DNA from: Minwuiaceae bacterium
Lineage (GTDB): Bacteria > Pseudomonadota > Alphaproteobacteria > Minwuiales > Minwuiaceae
Reading direction: 5' to 3'
NCBI GenBank assembly: GCA_028278525.1
Contig: JANQEE010000038.1
Span: forward strand, 49,022-113,021
Length of the DNA stretch: 64,000 bases
Part shown: one piece after another, positions 29,132-41,219 of the stretch
Numbering within the stretch: the first letter of the stretch is position 1
How the letters are laid out: every line of letters starts with the position of its first letter
Translations under genes and position numbers: made by a program
The notes under the pieces: generated by a model
The model's input: the letters and a program-made list of their open reading frames with translations, nothing else
What the model was told of the DNA's origin: nothing
The model's database searches: none

Positions 29132-29920
29132 ATGAAGCTGTCACCGGAACAATTGGCCGACTTCGAGGAAAACGGCTTTCTCATCCTGCCCGACCTGTTC
29201 GACAGCAAAGAAGTCGCGCTGCTGCGCGCGCAACTCCCAGCGATTCTATCGGAAGAGTGCCCGGAGAATATCCGCGAGAAGCATAGCGGCGAGGTGCGCA
29301 CCGCGATGGGCCTGCATTTGCGGAACGCGGTCTTCGCGGATCTGGTGCGCCATCCGCGGTTGCTGGAGCCGGCGGAACAGATCCTCGGCGAACCGTTTTA
29401 CGCGCAACAGGTCAAACTCAACGCCAAGGCGCCGTTCAGCGGCGAGGTCTGGCAGTGGCACTACGATTTCGCGACCCACCATCACGAAGACGGGGTGCCG
29501 GCGCCACTGGCGCTGAACCTGCACGTCTTCCTGGACGATGTGACGGCGTTCAACGGACCGCTCTGGTTCGTCCCGGGGTCGCATAAGCATGGTCCCGCGC
29601 CCACATCGCTTGATACGGCGACCACGAGCTACGACCTGTGGACCGTAGACGAAGATACGACGCGGCGGTTGATCGAAGCGGGCGGCATGGTGGCGGCGAA
29701 GGGACGGGCAGGGACGGCGCTGATCTTCGGCGACTGCCTGGTGCATGGATCGCCCAACAACATGTCGCCCTGGGGCCGCTGGATCTTCTCCCTGATCGTC
29801 AATCCGGTGTCGAACGCGCTGACGCGGGAGCAACGCCCGGACTTCAAACATCACCGCGACCTGACACCACTGATCCCGACGGCCGACGACTGCCTTTTAA
29901 ACCGGGTCTCCGCAGCCTAG
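29132..29920 (+). CDS. Phytanoyl-CoA/ectoine-hydroxylase-type Fe(II)/2-oxoglutarate dioxygenase
   Basis: 262 aa. PhyH-family double-stranded beta-helix oxygenase. The iron ligands are His110 and Asp112 in WQWHYDFATHHHEDGVP and His205 in DCLVHGSPNN; Arg216 is placed to bind 2-oxoglutarate. Wording resembles ectoine/proline hydroxylase relatives (NGPLWFVPGSHKHG, TTSYDLWTVDE), but no ectoine genes lie in the window. Substrate unknown. The gene begins with a good AAAGAGG ribosome site and is divergent from the LysR regulator. Confidence 0.9.
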   Translation: MKLSPEQLADFEENGFLILPDLFDSKEVALLRAQLPAILSEECPENIREKHSGEVRTAMGLHLRNAVFADLVRHPRLLEPAEQILGEPFYAQQVKLNAKAPFSGEVWQWHYDFATHHHEDGVPAPLALNLHVFLDDVTAFNGPLWFVPGSHKHGPAPTSLDTATTSYDLWTVDEDTTRRLIEAGGMVAAKGRAGTALIFGDCLVHGSPNNMSPWGRWIFSLIVNPVSNALTREQRPDFKHHRDLTPLIPTADDCLLNRVSAA

Positions 29921-29987
29921 CCCCGTTCCACGCCCGGCGTGGACGCGCTACCCTGCCGGCCTGCAATCAAAGGCGGGAGCGGGCAGC

Positions 29988-30779
29988 ATGGGTTGGAAAT
30001 ACGTCAGCATCGAAAAGACGGGTCGGATCGCCGTCGTTCGCTTCGACCGGGAAGACAACGTCAATGCGATGTCGCGCGCCCTGATGCGGGAACTGCTGGA
30101 GGCCGCGCGGTCGTTCGAGGACGATACCGAGACCTCAGCCGTCATCCTGACCGGCGTCGGCAAGAACTTCACGCTCGGCGCCGACCTCAAGGACCCGGCC
30201 GCGGCTCCGGCGGATGCCGGCCTGGCGGAGCGGCGCAAAGCGCAGCAGCTCGGGCCGAAGCTCTGCGGCGCGTGGGAGGCGGTCGAGCCAATGACCTTCT
30301 GCGCCATCGAAGGCTGGTGCGTCGGCGGTGGCGGGGCATTGGCCGTCGCGACCGACATCCGGATCATGGGCGAGAGCGCCCGCCTGTACGTGCCGGAGAT
30401 CGAGCGGGGCATGAACATGAGCTGGCAGTCGGTACCTCGATTCGTGAACCTGGTCGGGCCGGCCAAAGCCAAGCGGATCGTCGTGATGGCCGAGAAGATC
30501 GACGCCGCCCGCGCACTGGAATGGGGATTTGCCGACGAGGTGGTGCCCGACGGCCGGGCCTTCGATAAGGCGATGGAAATGGCCGAGCGCGTCGCGGCCC
30601 TGCCGCCGGTGCAGGTGCGCATGTGCAAGCAGGACGTCAACGCGGCGGCGCACGCGCTGAACCACGCGGTCAGCCACATGGACATCGACCAGTTCATGCT
30701 GGCCCAGAGTTCCGAGGACTACGCCGAAGGCGTGCAGTCGTTTCTGGAAAAGCGACCGCCCAGATATACCGGGCGGTAG
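29988..30779 (+). CDS. Enoyl-CoA hydratase/isomerase family protein
   Basis: 263 aa crotonase-fold protein. The oxyanion-hole motifs are visible as GVGKNFTLGADLKD and EGWCVGGGGALAVATDIRIM. The catalytic acidic pair of classic hydratases is not obvious: the second-motif region reads RLYVPEIERGMNMSW, with one glutamate, so isomerase, hydratase or thioesterase activity is possible. RBS GGGAGCGGGCAGC before ATG 29988. It stands between the PhyH gene and a repeat-containing gap. Confidence 0.87.
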   Translation: MGWKYVSIEKTGRIAVVRFDREDNVNAMSRALMRELLEAARSFEDDTETSAVILTGVGKNFTLGADLKDPAAAPADAGLAERRKAQQLGPKLCGAWEAVEPMTFCAIEGWCVGGGGALAVATDIRIMGESARLYVPEIERGMNMSWQSVPRFVNLVGPAKAKRIVVMAEKIDAARALEWGFADEVVPDGRAFDKAMEMAERVAALPPVQVRMCKQDVNAAAHALNHAVSHMDIDQFMLAQSSEDYAEGVQSFLEKRPPRYTGR

Positions 30780-30830
30780 CCGAAGGTGGCGGCTGTCAGG
30801 TTGTTGGAAGGATCAGCGCTCGGTGGCCTG

Positions 30831-30940
30831 GATGCTTCGAGACGCCTGCTGCGCAGGCTCCTCAGCATGAGGGCTAACTCTTTGACAACACGACGACCTC
30901 ATCCCGAGGAGCGGCCCGCAGGGGCGCGTCTCGAAGGATG
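30831..30940. repeat. Inverted pair of REP-like palindromic units
   Basis: Two related units face each other: 30831-30872 (reads TTCGAGACGCCTGC inward to CCTCAGCATGAGG) and 30897-30940 (CCTCATCCCGAGGAGC to GTCTCGAAGGATG), separated by 24 bp. Each is the reverse complement of the other apart from a few positions, so the whole can fold into a long cruciform. The outer sequence matches an interspersed palindrome common in alphaproteobacterial genomes. It lies between convergent genes and may also stop transcription from both sides. Confidence 0.65.
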
Positions 30941-30973
30941 GGCAAACTCTCGACCGCTCTCTTCAGCAGCCCG

Positions 30974-32194
<1,221 letters not shown>

Positions 32195-32256
32195 CGGTTC
32201 GTCTCCGTGACTTTTCGGTGCTCTGTCGTCGCCCGCCAGAGCGGGCGTTGCATAAA

Positions 32257-32649
32257 CTAGTCGGGTAGGACGGCTGTCGCCTCGATCTCCACCCTGGCCC
32301 GGTCTTCCAGCAAGGCCGCGACCTGGACCAGCGTCATGGCAGGATAGTGGTCGCCCAGTACTTCCCGGTAGGCCGCGCCGACTTCCTTCAGGGCCGCCAG
32401 ATACTCGTGCTTGTCGGTTATGAACCAGGTCATCCGGGTCAGATGCTCCGGTCGGGCGCCGGCCTCCGCCAGCACTTCGCGGATATTCAGCATGACCTGA
32501 CGGGCCTGGCCGGCAAAATCGTCGGTCTCGAAAACCTGTTGCCCGTTCCAGCCGATCTGGCCGGCGATCTGAATGGCGGTGCCGCGGGCAGCCACGCCAT
32601 TGGAGTAGCCGCGAGGCCGCGACCAGTTCTTGGGATTGAGAAATTCCAT
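32257..32649 (-). CDS. RidA/YjgF family protein
   Basis: 130 aa from ATG 32649. RidA-family trimers deaminate reactive enamines/imines or act in catabolic hydrolysis. The family pattern is present ([59 protein letters not shown]). The usual catalytic arginine of the RidA proper (in the RVEIE region) appears conserved. The frame extends to 32703 but homology begins at 32649. It is 62 bp downstream of gcdH on the same strand order (upstream in transcription), so it may be cotranscribed. Confidence 0.88.
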   Translation of the reverse strand: MEFLNPKNWSRPRGYSNGVAARGTAIQIAGQIGWNGQQVFETDDFAGQARQVMLNIREVLAEAGARPEHLTRMTWFITDKHEYLAALKEVGAAYREVLGDHYPAMTLVQVAALLEDRARVEIEATAVLPD

Positions 32650-32732
32650 GTGAATTGTTTTAGACCTAAAGCTATCATCCGGCAACCGCACCCAGGCGGC
32701 CAAGGCCGCCCGTCCGCCGAGAGACCTGCGCC

Positions 32733-32963
32733 ATGCCAGATAGGGGCGAAAACCGCGAGTACCTGATCGAATTCAAGGTGGTCGGCAATGCCGTCAAGGT
32801 ATCCGCCGTCGATCCGCTCACCATGACCGAGGTGTCGATCGTCGGCCCGTTGACGGCCGGCGAAGAGGAATTGAAGCGAAATGCCGTCAACAAACTGAAA
32901 TACCGACTGAAACAGCTTGAAGAAACGGAGCGGCAGCAAAAAGGGCGGGGCCGGCTGGTTTAA
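32733..32963 (+). CDS. Small conserved protein of the DUF6898 type
   Basis: 76 aa. Contains EYLIEFKVVGNAVKVSAVDP followed by TMTEVSIVGPLTAGEEELKR and a lysine-rich C-terminal helix (NAVNKLKYRLKQLEE). This pattern is of a small alphaproteobacterial family, which I believe is DUF6898; the label is from memory. It lies 178 bp upstream of livH on the same strand. No function is known; location suggests a link with amino acid transport or simply conserved synteny. Confidence 0.7.
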   Translation: MPDRGENREYLIEFKVVGNAVKVSAVDPLTMTEVSIVGPLTAGEEELKRNAVNKLKYRLKQLEETERQQKGRGRLV

Positions 32964-33141
32964 TCAAATGAAATTGTCTTGCCGCCGCCGCGCCTTCTAG
33001 GATATTCAGCGTTCCGACAATCCTCGGGACCGGCTGGGAGGCGGAAACGAGGCGGTCCAAACGAAGCCCCGATAACGCGGTCCATGATCCAGCGGACAGA
33101 GGCGTTCGGCGGCCAACAATAAACGTGGCGCAGGGGAGCGT

Positions 33142-34068
<927 letters not shown>

Positions 34069-34072
34069 CCGG

Positions 34073-35569
34073 ATGGCGGTGCTCTCGGCCGCGGGGGCCG
34101 ACGCCAAACCCCTCGATATCGGCGCGATGGTGAAGGAAGCCGGGCTCGCCGGCCTGATCGCGTTCGGCCTGGCTTTCGGGCTGGTCGGGTTCGAAACCCT
34201 GGACGTGCCCGGCGGACTGGCGATCAATACTCGGTTCGACGACGTTGCCGCCGTGGTGGTGCTGACCATTCTCGGCCGCATAGCCATGATCCTGCTGCGC
34301 GAGCACCGGCCCCTGCTCGTCGCCGTCATCGGCCTACCTTTCAGCGTGGTCTTGATCGTGTCCCTGGTGTTCGGCTGGTGGACCTACTTCCTGCCGTTCT
34401 CAAGCGCCATGGTCGGCTGGATCGTTGCCTTGATGGCGGCGGTATTCTCGCTCCGCGCCATAAACGCCCTGTCGCACGGCGATACCGTCGCGTCGCGCGA
34501 ACAGCGCGAGAAAACCATGGACCGGATCGGCGCCCGGGTTCAGACCGCCGCCAAATATGTGGGTCCGCTATTGCTCGCCTTCGCGATCATCCTGCCGTTC
34601 CTGCCGTTCGCCGACCGGCGCATCCTGGATATCGGCATCCTGGTCGTGACCTACATTATGCTCGGCTGGGGTCTGAATATCGTCGTCGGGTTGGCCGGGC
34701 TGCTCGACCTCGGCTACGTCGCCTTCTATGCGGTCGGCTCCTATTCCTACGCCCTGCTGGCATTGCATCTGGATATGGGCTTCTGGGTCTGCCTACCGTT
34801 CGCCGGCTTCATGGCGGCCCTGACCGGCGTGATCCTCGGCTTCCCGGTCCTACGGCTACGCGGTGACTATCTTGCGATCGTGACCTTGGGTTTCGGCGAA
34901 ATCATCCGGGTGATCCTGCTCAACTGGTACGAATTCACCGGCGGCCCGGACGGCTTGTCCGGCATCCCGCGCCCGACCTTCTTCGGCCTGGAGTTCAAGC
35001 GCTTCGCGCCGGAGGGAATGGACACCTTCCATACCTTCTTCGGGCTGGAATATTCGCCGATCCAGCGGATCATCTTCCTCTATTACCTGATCCTGGTGAT
35101 GGCGCTGATCACCAACCTGTTCACCATGCGCATCCGAAGGCTGCCGGTCGGCCGCGCCTGGGAAGCGCTGCGCGAAGACGAGATCGCCTGCCGGTCGCTC
35201 GGCATCAATCCGCGCAACACCAAGCTCACCGCCTTCGGCATCGGCGCCATGTTCGCAGGGTTTGCCGGGTCGTTTTTCGCGACACGACAAGGCTTTATCA
35301 GCCCGGAGAGCTTCACCTTCATCGAGTCGGCGATCATCTTGGCGGTCGTCGTGCTGGGCGGCATGGGCAGCCAGATCGGCGTCGTGTTCGCCGCCATTCT
35401 GCTGATCGGCCTGCCGGAGATCTTCCGCGACTTACAGCAATACCGAATGCTGGCGTTCGGCAGCGCCATGGTGCTGATCATGATATGGCGACCATCCGGG
35501 TTGCTCGCCCACCGCGAGCCGACGCTCTTGCTGAACGACGGTAAGAGCAAACCGCAGGAGACGTCCTGA
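34073..35569 (+). CDS. livM: Branched-chain amino acid ABC transporter permease LivM
   Basis: 498 aa. The core permease (from about residue 170, [20 protein letters not shown] and [20 protein letters not shown]) is preceded by an N-terminal extension with extra membrane helices of the DUF3382 kind, as in the long LivM of E. coli. The coupling motif [20 protein letters not shown] is intact. Its stop overlaps the livG start by one base. Forms the inner-membrane pore with LivH. Confidence 0.95.
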   Translation: MAVLSAAGADAKPLDIGAMVKEAGLAGLIAFGLAFGLVGFETLDVPGGLAINTRFDDVAAVVVLTILGRIAMILLREHRPLLVAVIGLPFSVVLIVSLVFGWWTYFLPFSSAMVGWIVALMAAVFSLRAINALSHGDTVASREQREKTMDRIGARVQTAAKYVGPLLLAFAIILPFLPFADRRILDIGILVVTYIMLGWGLNIVVGLAGLLDLGYVAFYAVGSYSYALLALHLDMGFWVCLPFAGFMAALTGVILGFPVLRLRGDYLAIVTLGFGEIIRVILLNWYEFTGGPDGLSGIPRPTFFGLEFKRFAPEGMDTFHTFFGLEYSPIQRIIFLYYLILVMALITNLFTMRIRRLPVGRAWEALREDEIACRSLGINPRNTKLTAFGIGAMFAGFAGSFFATRQGFISPESFTFIESAIILAVVVLGGMGSQIGVVFAAILLIGLPEIFRDLQQYRMLAFGSAMVLIMIWRPSGLLAHREPTLLLNDGKSKPQETS

Positions 35570-36402
35570 TGTCGGTGGCCGAGGATCTGTCCGTGGCGAA
35601 GACGCTGCTCAATGTCGAGCATCTGACCATGCGCTTCGGCGGGCTGGTCGCGATCAACGACGTCTCCTTCGCCGCCACCGATAACGAGATCACGGCGATC
35701 ATCGGCCCGAACGGCGCCGGCAAGACCACCGTCTTCAACTGCCTGACCGGTTTCTACAAACCGACGGTCGGCCGCCTGACCCTCAACCACCCGTCGCGTC
35801 CCTATCAGTTGGAGCAGATGGAGGGCTACTTGATCGCCCAGCGCGCGGGGGTCGCCAGGACGTTCCAGAACATCCGGCTGTTCCCGGCGATGAGCGTGCT
35901 GGAAAACCTGATCGTCGCCCAGCACAACCGGCTGATGCAGGCCTCCGGCTTTACGGTGTTGGGGCTGCTGGGTCTCTCATCCTACCGGCACGCCGAACGC
36001 GAGGCCGTCGACTACTGCCGCTATTGGCTGGACCGGGTCCGGCTGACCGACCGCGCGGACTGGAACGCCGGCAACCTGCCCTACGGCGCGCAACGGCGGC
36101 TGGAGATCGCGCGCGCCATGTGCACCCGGCCGAACCTGCTTTGCCTGGACGAACCGGCGGCCGGCCTCAACCCGCGCGAGTCGGACGAACTGAACGAACT
36201 GCTCACCTTCATCCGCGACGAGCACAAGATCGGCGTGCTGCTGATCGAACACGACATGAGCGTGGTGATGGAGATTTCCGACCATATCGTCGTGCTGGAC
36301 TATGGCCAGAAGATCTCCGACGGCACGCCGGACTACGTGCGCAACGACCCGGCGGTGATCCGCGCCTATCTGGGCGAGGACGAAGAGGAAGGCGGAAGCT
36401 GA
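35569..36402 (+). CDS. livG: Branched-chain amino acid ABC transporter ATP-binding protein LivG
   Basis: 277 aa. Walker A GPNGAGKTT, Q-loop and GVARTFQNIRLFPAMSVLEN, a signature region reading LPYGAQRRLEIARAMCTRP (the canonical LSGGQ appears as LPYGAQ, normal for LivG), Walker B LLCLDEPAAGLN, and H-loop IEHDMSVVMEISD. Longer than LivF because of the insertion typical of LivG. Start overlaps livM by 1 bp and stop overlaps livF start by 1 bp (TGATG). Confidence 0.95.
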   Translation: MSVAEDLSVAKTLLNVEHLTMRFGGLVAINDVSFAATDNEITAIIGPNGAGKTTVFNCLTGFYKPTVGRLTLNHPSRPYQLEQMEGYLIAQRAGVARTFQNIRLFPAMSVLENLIVAQHNRLMQASGFTVLGLLGLSSYRHAEREAVDYCRYWLDRVRLTDRADWNAGNLPYGAQRRLEIARAMCTRPNLLCLDEPAAGLNPRESDELNELLTFIRDEHKIGVLLIEHDMSVVMEISDHIVVLDYGQKISDGTPDYVRNDPAVIRAYLGEDEEEGGS

Positions 36403-37112
36403 TGCTGAGCGCCGCTGGCATTCACACCTTCTACGGCAACATCGAGGCGTTGCGCGGCGTCGATATCGACGTCAAACAGGGCGAGATCGTCACCTTGATC
36501 GGGGCCAACGGCGCCGGCAAATCCACGCTTCTGATGACGATTTGCGGCAGCCCCCGGGCGCGGCAGGGGCAGATCCTGTTCGACGGCGTGGATATTACGT
36601 CGGCGCCGACCTATGAGATCATCCGCATGGGGATCGCGCAGTCGCCGGAGGGACGGCGGATCTTTCCGCGCATGACCGTCCTGGAGAACTTACAGCTCGG
36701 TTCCACGCCAATCGGCGACGATCATTTCGACGAGGATGTGGAGCGGGTGTTCAAGCTGTTCCCGATCTTAAAAGAACGGCAGGAACAGCGCGGCGGCACC
36801 CTGAGCGGCGGCGAGCAACAGATGCTGGCGATCGGCCGGTCGCTGATGAGCCGGCCGAGGCTGCTGCTGCTGGACGAGCCGTCGCTCGGCCTGGCGCCGC
36901 TGATCGTCAAACAGATCTTCGAAGTCATCAAAACGATCAACGAGCAGGAAGGCGTCACCGTGTTCCTGGTCGAACAGAACGCCTATCACGCGCTCAGGCT
37001 GGCGCATCGGGGTTATGTCATGGCGAACGGGCGCATCCTGATGAGCGGCACGGGGCAGGAACTGCTGGCCAACGAGGAAATCCGCGCGGCGTATTTGGAA
37101 GGTGGCCATTGA
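36402..37112 (+). CDS. livF: Branched-chain amino acid ABC transporter ATP-binding protein LivF
   Basis: 236 aa from ATG 36402 in the TGATG overlap with livG; the longer frame upstream is only an alternate reading of livG. Walker A GANGAGKSTLLMTICG, LivF-specific VTLIG and IAQSPEGRRIFPRMTVLENL, signature TLSGGEQQMLAIGRSL, Walker B LLLLDEPSLGLAP, and H-loop VEQNAYHALRLAH. Pairs with LivG as the ATPase of the transporter. Confidence 0.95.
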   Translation: MLSAAGIHTFYGNIEALRGVDIDVKQGEIVTLIGANGAGKSTLLMTICGSPRARQGQILFDGVDITSAPTYEIIRMGIAQSPEGRRIFPRMTVLENLQLGSTPIGDDHFDEDVERVFKLFPILKERQEQRGGTLSGGEQQMLAIGRSLMSRPRLLLLDEPSLGLAPLIVKQIFEVIKTINEQEGVTVFLVEQNAYHALRLAHRGYVMANGRILMSGTGQELLANEEIRAAYLEGGH

Positions 37113-37131
37113 GCAAGCGAACGGCGGCACG

Positions 37132-37479
37132 ATGAGCGAGCTATTGGGATCCAGTCCCTGGGTGTTTCTTGGCCTGACGGTTGTGATAATGGGCTTCTGC
37201 GCGGTCATGACAGGACAGGCGATCGCCAACACCTGGCGGCCGATGTGGCAGATCTTCCCCTACGGCATTCTGCTTGGCGGGGCGGACCGGTTCCTGCATT
37301 TCTCGCTGTTCGGCGGCGAGTTGCTGTCCGTGACCGGCTTCCTGATCGATACGGCGACCCTGATCGTACTGTCTCTCATCGCCTACCGCGCGACCCTGGC
37401 GCGCAAAATGGCTTCTCAATACCCCTGGATCTACGAGCGTGCCGGTCCGTTTAGCTGGCGACAGAGAACGGACGGCTAA
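37132..37479 (+). CDS. DUF6867-type small membrane protein of the liv operon
   Basis: 115 aa with about three hydrophobic segments (WVFLGLTVVIMGFCAVMTGQ, a central FPYGILLGGADRFLHFSLFG, and LIDTATLIVLSLIAYRATLA). The conserved centre with ADRFLHF and the closing YPWIYERAGPFSW are the family marks; I recall it as DUF6867. It directly follows livF (GTG 37102 inside livF is an alternative start) and precedes the substrate-binding gene. Constant presence beside liv genes suggests an accessory membrane component, but no role is established. Confidence 0.78.
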   Translation: MSELLGSSPWVFLGLTVVIMGFCAVMTGQAIANTWRPMWQIFPYGILLGGADRFLHFSLFGGELLSVTGFLIDTATLIVLSLIAYRATLARKMASQYPWIYERAGPFSWRQRTDG

Positions 37480-37671
37480 CGCGTTGTTTAACCATAGTCA
37501 AATCGCCTGAATCCGGCCGCAAGAGGGCTTGAAATACTTGTAGCCGACGCTCGACCTGCTAGAGTAATTACTGGTTCGTGACAGTTTTCGAGTGCCCTCT
37601 CTAGACGGATAGTCGGGCGCATAAGTTAACGGCTGTCGCGCTATGGATCACTCAGGGAGACTACTTTACCC

Positions 37672-38799
<1,128 letters not shown>

Positions 38800-38824
38800 A
38801 CCGAACGACATATGACGTAAAATT

Positions 38825-38859
38825 GGCCCGGTAGCTAAGGCTGCCGGGCCTTTTCTTTT
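38825..38859 (+). terminator. Rho-independent terminator of livJ
   Basis: GGCCCGGTAGC, loop TAAG, GCTGCCGGGCC (38825-38850) followed by TTTTCTTTT. On the opposite strand the stem is followed by AATTTTA, so it could also stop mucR transcription. Confidence 0.9.
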
Positions 38860-38918
38860 CTCTATACTGTAATATTCGTCGGCGGGGCCGGGACGAACCC
38901 GCGGCCGCCGTCGGCCGA

Positions 38919-39359
38919 TTACTTCTTGCGGCCGCGCGCAGCCCGGCCCTTGCGACCGAGGCCGATCTTCTTGGCGAAGTCGGAGCGCTGAGCGGCGTAG
39001 TTCGGCGCGACCATCGGATAATCCGGCGGCAATCCCCACTTCGCACGGTATTCTTCAGGCGTCATATTGTAATTGGAGCGCAAATAGCGCTTCAACATTT
39101 TGAGCTTCTTACCGTCCTCAAGACAAACGATGTGATCTTCCATCACCGATCGTTTAATCGGAACGGCTGGCTTCTGCTTTGTTTCGGCAGGCGACAGACC
39201 TGGGGAAGTGAGGCCTTCCAGAGATTTATGAACCAAACCAATAATATCGGAAATTTCATTCGCCGGGAGCGTGTTATGACCGACATAGGCCGACACGATT
39301 TCGGACGTCATTCGGAGCAGGTCGTCCTTGGCCAAACCGGACTGTGCTTCGTCGCTCAT
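38919..39359 (-). CDS. Ros/MucR-type transcriptional regulator lacking most zinc ligands
   Basis: 146 aa. MucR/Ros proteins are H-NS-like repressors of alphaproteobacteria that bind AT-rich promoters through a zinc-finger-like domain. Here the N-terminal oligomerisation region (MTSEIVSAYVGHNTL, EISDIIGLVHKSLEGL) and the C-terminal domain (VCLEDGKKLKMLKRYLRSNY, NMTPEEYRAKWGLPPDYPMV) are both present. Of the Cys2His2 ligands only Cys79 remains: the second position is Asp82, and the two His positions are Tyr92 and Tyr97. Zinc-free relatives are known in Mesorhizobium. Start ATG 39359 has AAAGGA upstream and a TTGACA -35 at 39439-39444 (minus strand). Confidence 0.92.
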   Translation of the reverse strand: MSDEAQSGLAKDDLLRMTSEIVSAYVGHNTLPANEISDIIGLVHKSLEGLTSPGLSPAETKQKPAVPIKRSVMEDHIVCLEDGKKLKMLKRYLRSNYNMTPEEYRAKWGLPPDYPMVAPNYAAQRSDFAKKIGLGRKGRAARGRKK

Positions 39360-39413
39360 CCCCTGGAATTCCTTTGCGGTTTATTGACGCCTTGTAATCA
39401 AATCATGTTACTA

Positions 39414-39444
39414 TTTATCTGCCATGAAGTTGCGCGCATGTCAA
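39414..39444 (-). promoter_or_regulatory. Possible promoter of the mucR-type gene
   Basis: On the minus strand a perfect -35 TTGACA (39439-39444) and GATAAA (39414-39419) are 19 bp apart, longer than the ideal 17. The surrounding DNA is AT-rich, as expected for a self-regulated mucR promoter. Confidence 0.4.
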
Positions 39445-39874
39445 TTGGATAAATACGTGGCTGTTATTTGAGTTTTTTGGGGAGCTTTTTGATAACTGCA
39501 ACTATGCTCTCCGTTGATCAATAGTATCAAGTAATTGCTATCGTCATGCCCTGGCGGCCGGATTAACTCCGCCACACGCGATCCAACCGAGTTTCTTGTC
39601 GAATTAATCTACTTTTGAGAGCGAAAGGGGAATGGTGCATGGACCGGGCTCTATCCTGATAACTTGTGATCCTCTGGCCAGCCAACGCGACATATGGTAA
39701 TAACCGCTGTAGTCTTCGGGGGTCAGAATGATCCGCCGGAGGCACTGGTATTGCCGGCAGAGACATTGATGTCGTCCCGAATTCGGGCACGACATTATTG
39801 CGGCGGGCGGCCCGACCAACCCTGAAGACCAGCCGGCGCAAGCCGAGTGCTTTTGTTAGGGAGCGCGAATAGAA
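39445..39874. other. Intergenic region between mucR-type gene and glyA
   Basis: The longest gap in the window. The left part is AT-rich, with an inverted repeat TTGAT-N7-ATCAA at 39514-39530. The right part contains the 27 bp palindrome at 39769 and a minus-strand open frame (39604-39793 from ATG) encoding a cysteine-rich 63 aa peptide starting MSCPNSGRHQCLCRQYQCLR, which has no ribosome site and is probably not a gene. A GGGAG ribosome site for glyA is at 39859. No tRNA or known riboswitch was recognised. Confidence 0.6.
39769..39795. promoter_or_regulatory. 27 bp near-perfect palindrome upstream of glyA
   Basis: ATGTCGT-CCCGAATTCGGG-C-ACGACAT: 7 bp outer arms, one unpaired C, and a perfect 12 bp core centred on GAATTC. 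It ends 79 bp before the glyA start. Candidate repressor site or RNA hairpin in the glyA leader. Confidence 0.5.
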
Positions 39875-41188
39875 ATGTCTTTGACCGGAACCGCCGAGGC
39901 ATCGGCGGCTGCCAGCGAATTCTTCAACGCCGATCTTGAGCGTGACGACCCTGACCTGTTTGCGGCGATCCGCGGCGAGTTGGGCCGGCAGCAGGAAGAG
40001 ATCGAGCTGATCGCATCAGAGAACATCGTCAGCTCGGCCGTCCTGCAGGCGCAGGGGACGGTCCTAACCAACAAATACGCGGAGGGCTATCCGGGCCGGC
40101 GGTACTATGGCGGCTGCCGCCACGTCGACACCGCCGAACAACTGGCGATCGACCGGGCGTGCGCGCTGTTCGGCTGCGGCTTCGCCAATGTCCAGCCGCA
40201 TTCCGGCGCGCAGGCCAATCAAACCGTTTTTCTGGCTCTGCTGAAGCCGGGCGACACCTTCCTGGGCCTTGGCCTCTCGGCCGGCGGCCACCTGACCCAC
40301 GGCGCCGCCCCCAACCTTTCCGGCAAGTGGTTCAACGCCGTCAGCTACGGCGTGCGGCAGGACGACGCCCGGATCGACTTCGACGAGGTCGAGCGCCTGG
40401 CGCGAGAGCACAAACCGAAATTGATCGTCACCGGGGGTTCGGCCTATCCGCGGTTCCTGGATTTCCAGCGCTTCCGGGCAATAGCCGATGAGGTCGGCGC
40501 CTATCTGATGGTAGATATGGCCCACTTCGCCGGCCTGGTCGCGGGCGGCGCGCATCCGAGCCCGATCCCGCATGCTCATGTCGTCACGACGACGACCCAC
40601 AAGACCTTGCGCGGGCCGCGCGGCGGCATGGTGCTGACCGATCACGAGGATATCGCGAAGAAGGTCAATTCCGCGCTGTTTCCCGGTCTGCAGGGCGGGC
40701 CGCTGATGCATGTGATCGCGGCGAAGGCGGTGGCGTTCGGCGAAGCCCTGCGCCCCGACTTCAAGACCTACGCAAGCGCGGTGACCGAGAACGCCAAAGT
40801 GCTCGCGGCCACCCTGATGGAGCGCGGCTTCGACATCGTGTCCGGCGGCACCGACACCCATCTGATGCTGGTCGACCTGCGCCCCAAGGGCCTTACCGGC
40901 AATGTTGCGGAGCGGACGCTGGAAAACGCGCACATGACCTGCAACAAGAACGGCATTCCGTTCGACCCGGAGAAACCGACGGTGACGTCCGGCATCCGGC
41001 TCGGCACGCCGGCCGCGACGACGCGCGGTTTCGGGCCGGCCGAGTTTGCCGAGGTCGGCCGCCTGATCGCCGACGTGCTGGAGGGCCAGGCAGCAAATCC
41101 GGAAGACAATTCAAAGGCCGAGGAGACGGCGCGCAAAGCGGTCGCCGAACTCTGCAGCCGCTTCCCGGTCTATCCCAACCTTGGATGA
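39875..41188 (+). CDS. glyA: Serine hydroxymethyltransferase
   Basis: 437 aa PLP enzyme that interconverts serine and glycine and feeds tetrahydrofolate with one-carbon units. Motifs: [48 protein letters not shown], and the PLP-lysine segment [21 protein letters not shown]-terminal extension of about 15 residues is normal in this group. First gene of a long operon with nrdR and the riboflavin genes, 31 bp before nrdR. Confidence 0.97.
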   Translation: MSLTGTAEASAAASEFFNADLERDDPDLFAAIRGELGRQQEEIELIASENIVSSAVLQAQGTVLTNKYAEGYPGRRYYGGCRHVDTAEQLAIDRACALFGCGFANVQPHSGAQANQTVFLALLKPGDTFLGLGLSAGGHLTHGAAPNLSGKWFNAVSYGVRQDDARIDFDEVERLAREHKPKLIVTGGSAYPRFLDFQRFRAIADEVGAYLMVDMAHFAGLVAGGAHPSPIPHAHVVTTTTHKTLRGPRGGMVLTDHEDIAKKVNSALFPGLQGGPLMHVIAAKAVAFGEALRPDFKTYASAVTENAKVLAATLMERGFDIVSGGTDTHLMLVDLRPKGLTGNVAERTLENAHMTCNKNGIPFDPEKPTVTSGIRLGTPAATTRGFGPAEFAEVGRLIADVLEGQAANPEDNSKAEETARKAVAELCSRFPVYPNLG

Positions 41189-41219
41189 TCGGCCCAAGGT
41201 GGGTGAGGGGACATAAGCA

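Noticed and set aside
27858..29135. 425-codon plus-strand open frame
   Set aside because: Covers the end of mmsB in another frame and the antisense of lysR.
30780..30973. Transposon terminal repeats
   Set aside because: The inverted pair encloses only 24 bp and no transposase; it fits interspersed palindromes instead.
39604..39819. Minus-strand cysteine-rich open frame (MSCPNSGRHQCLC...)
   Set aside because: No ribosome site, and its start lies in the 27 bp palindrome; kept only as a remark on the intergenic region.
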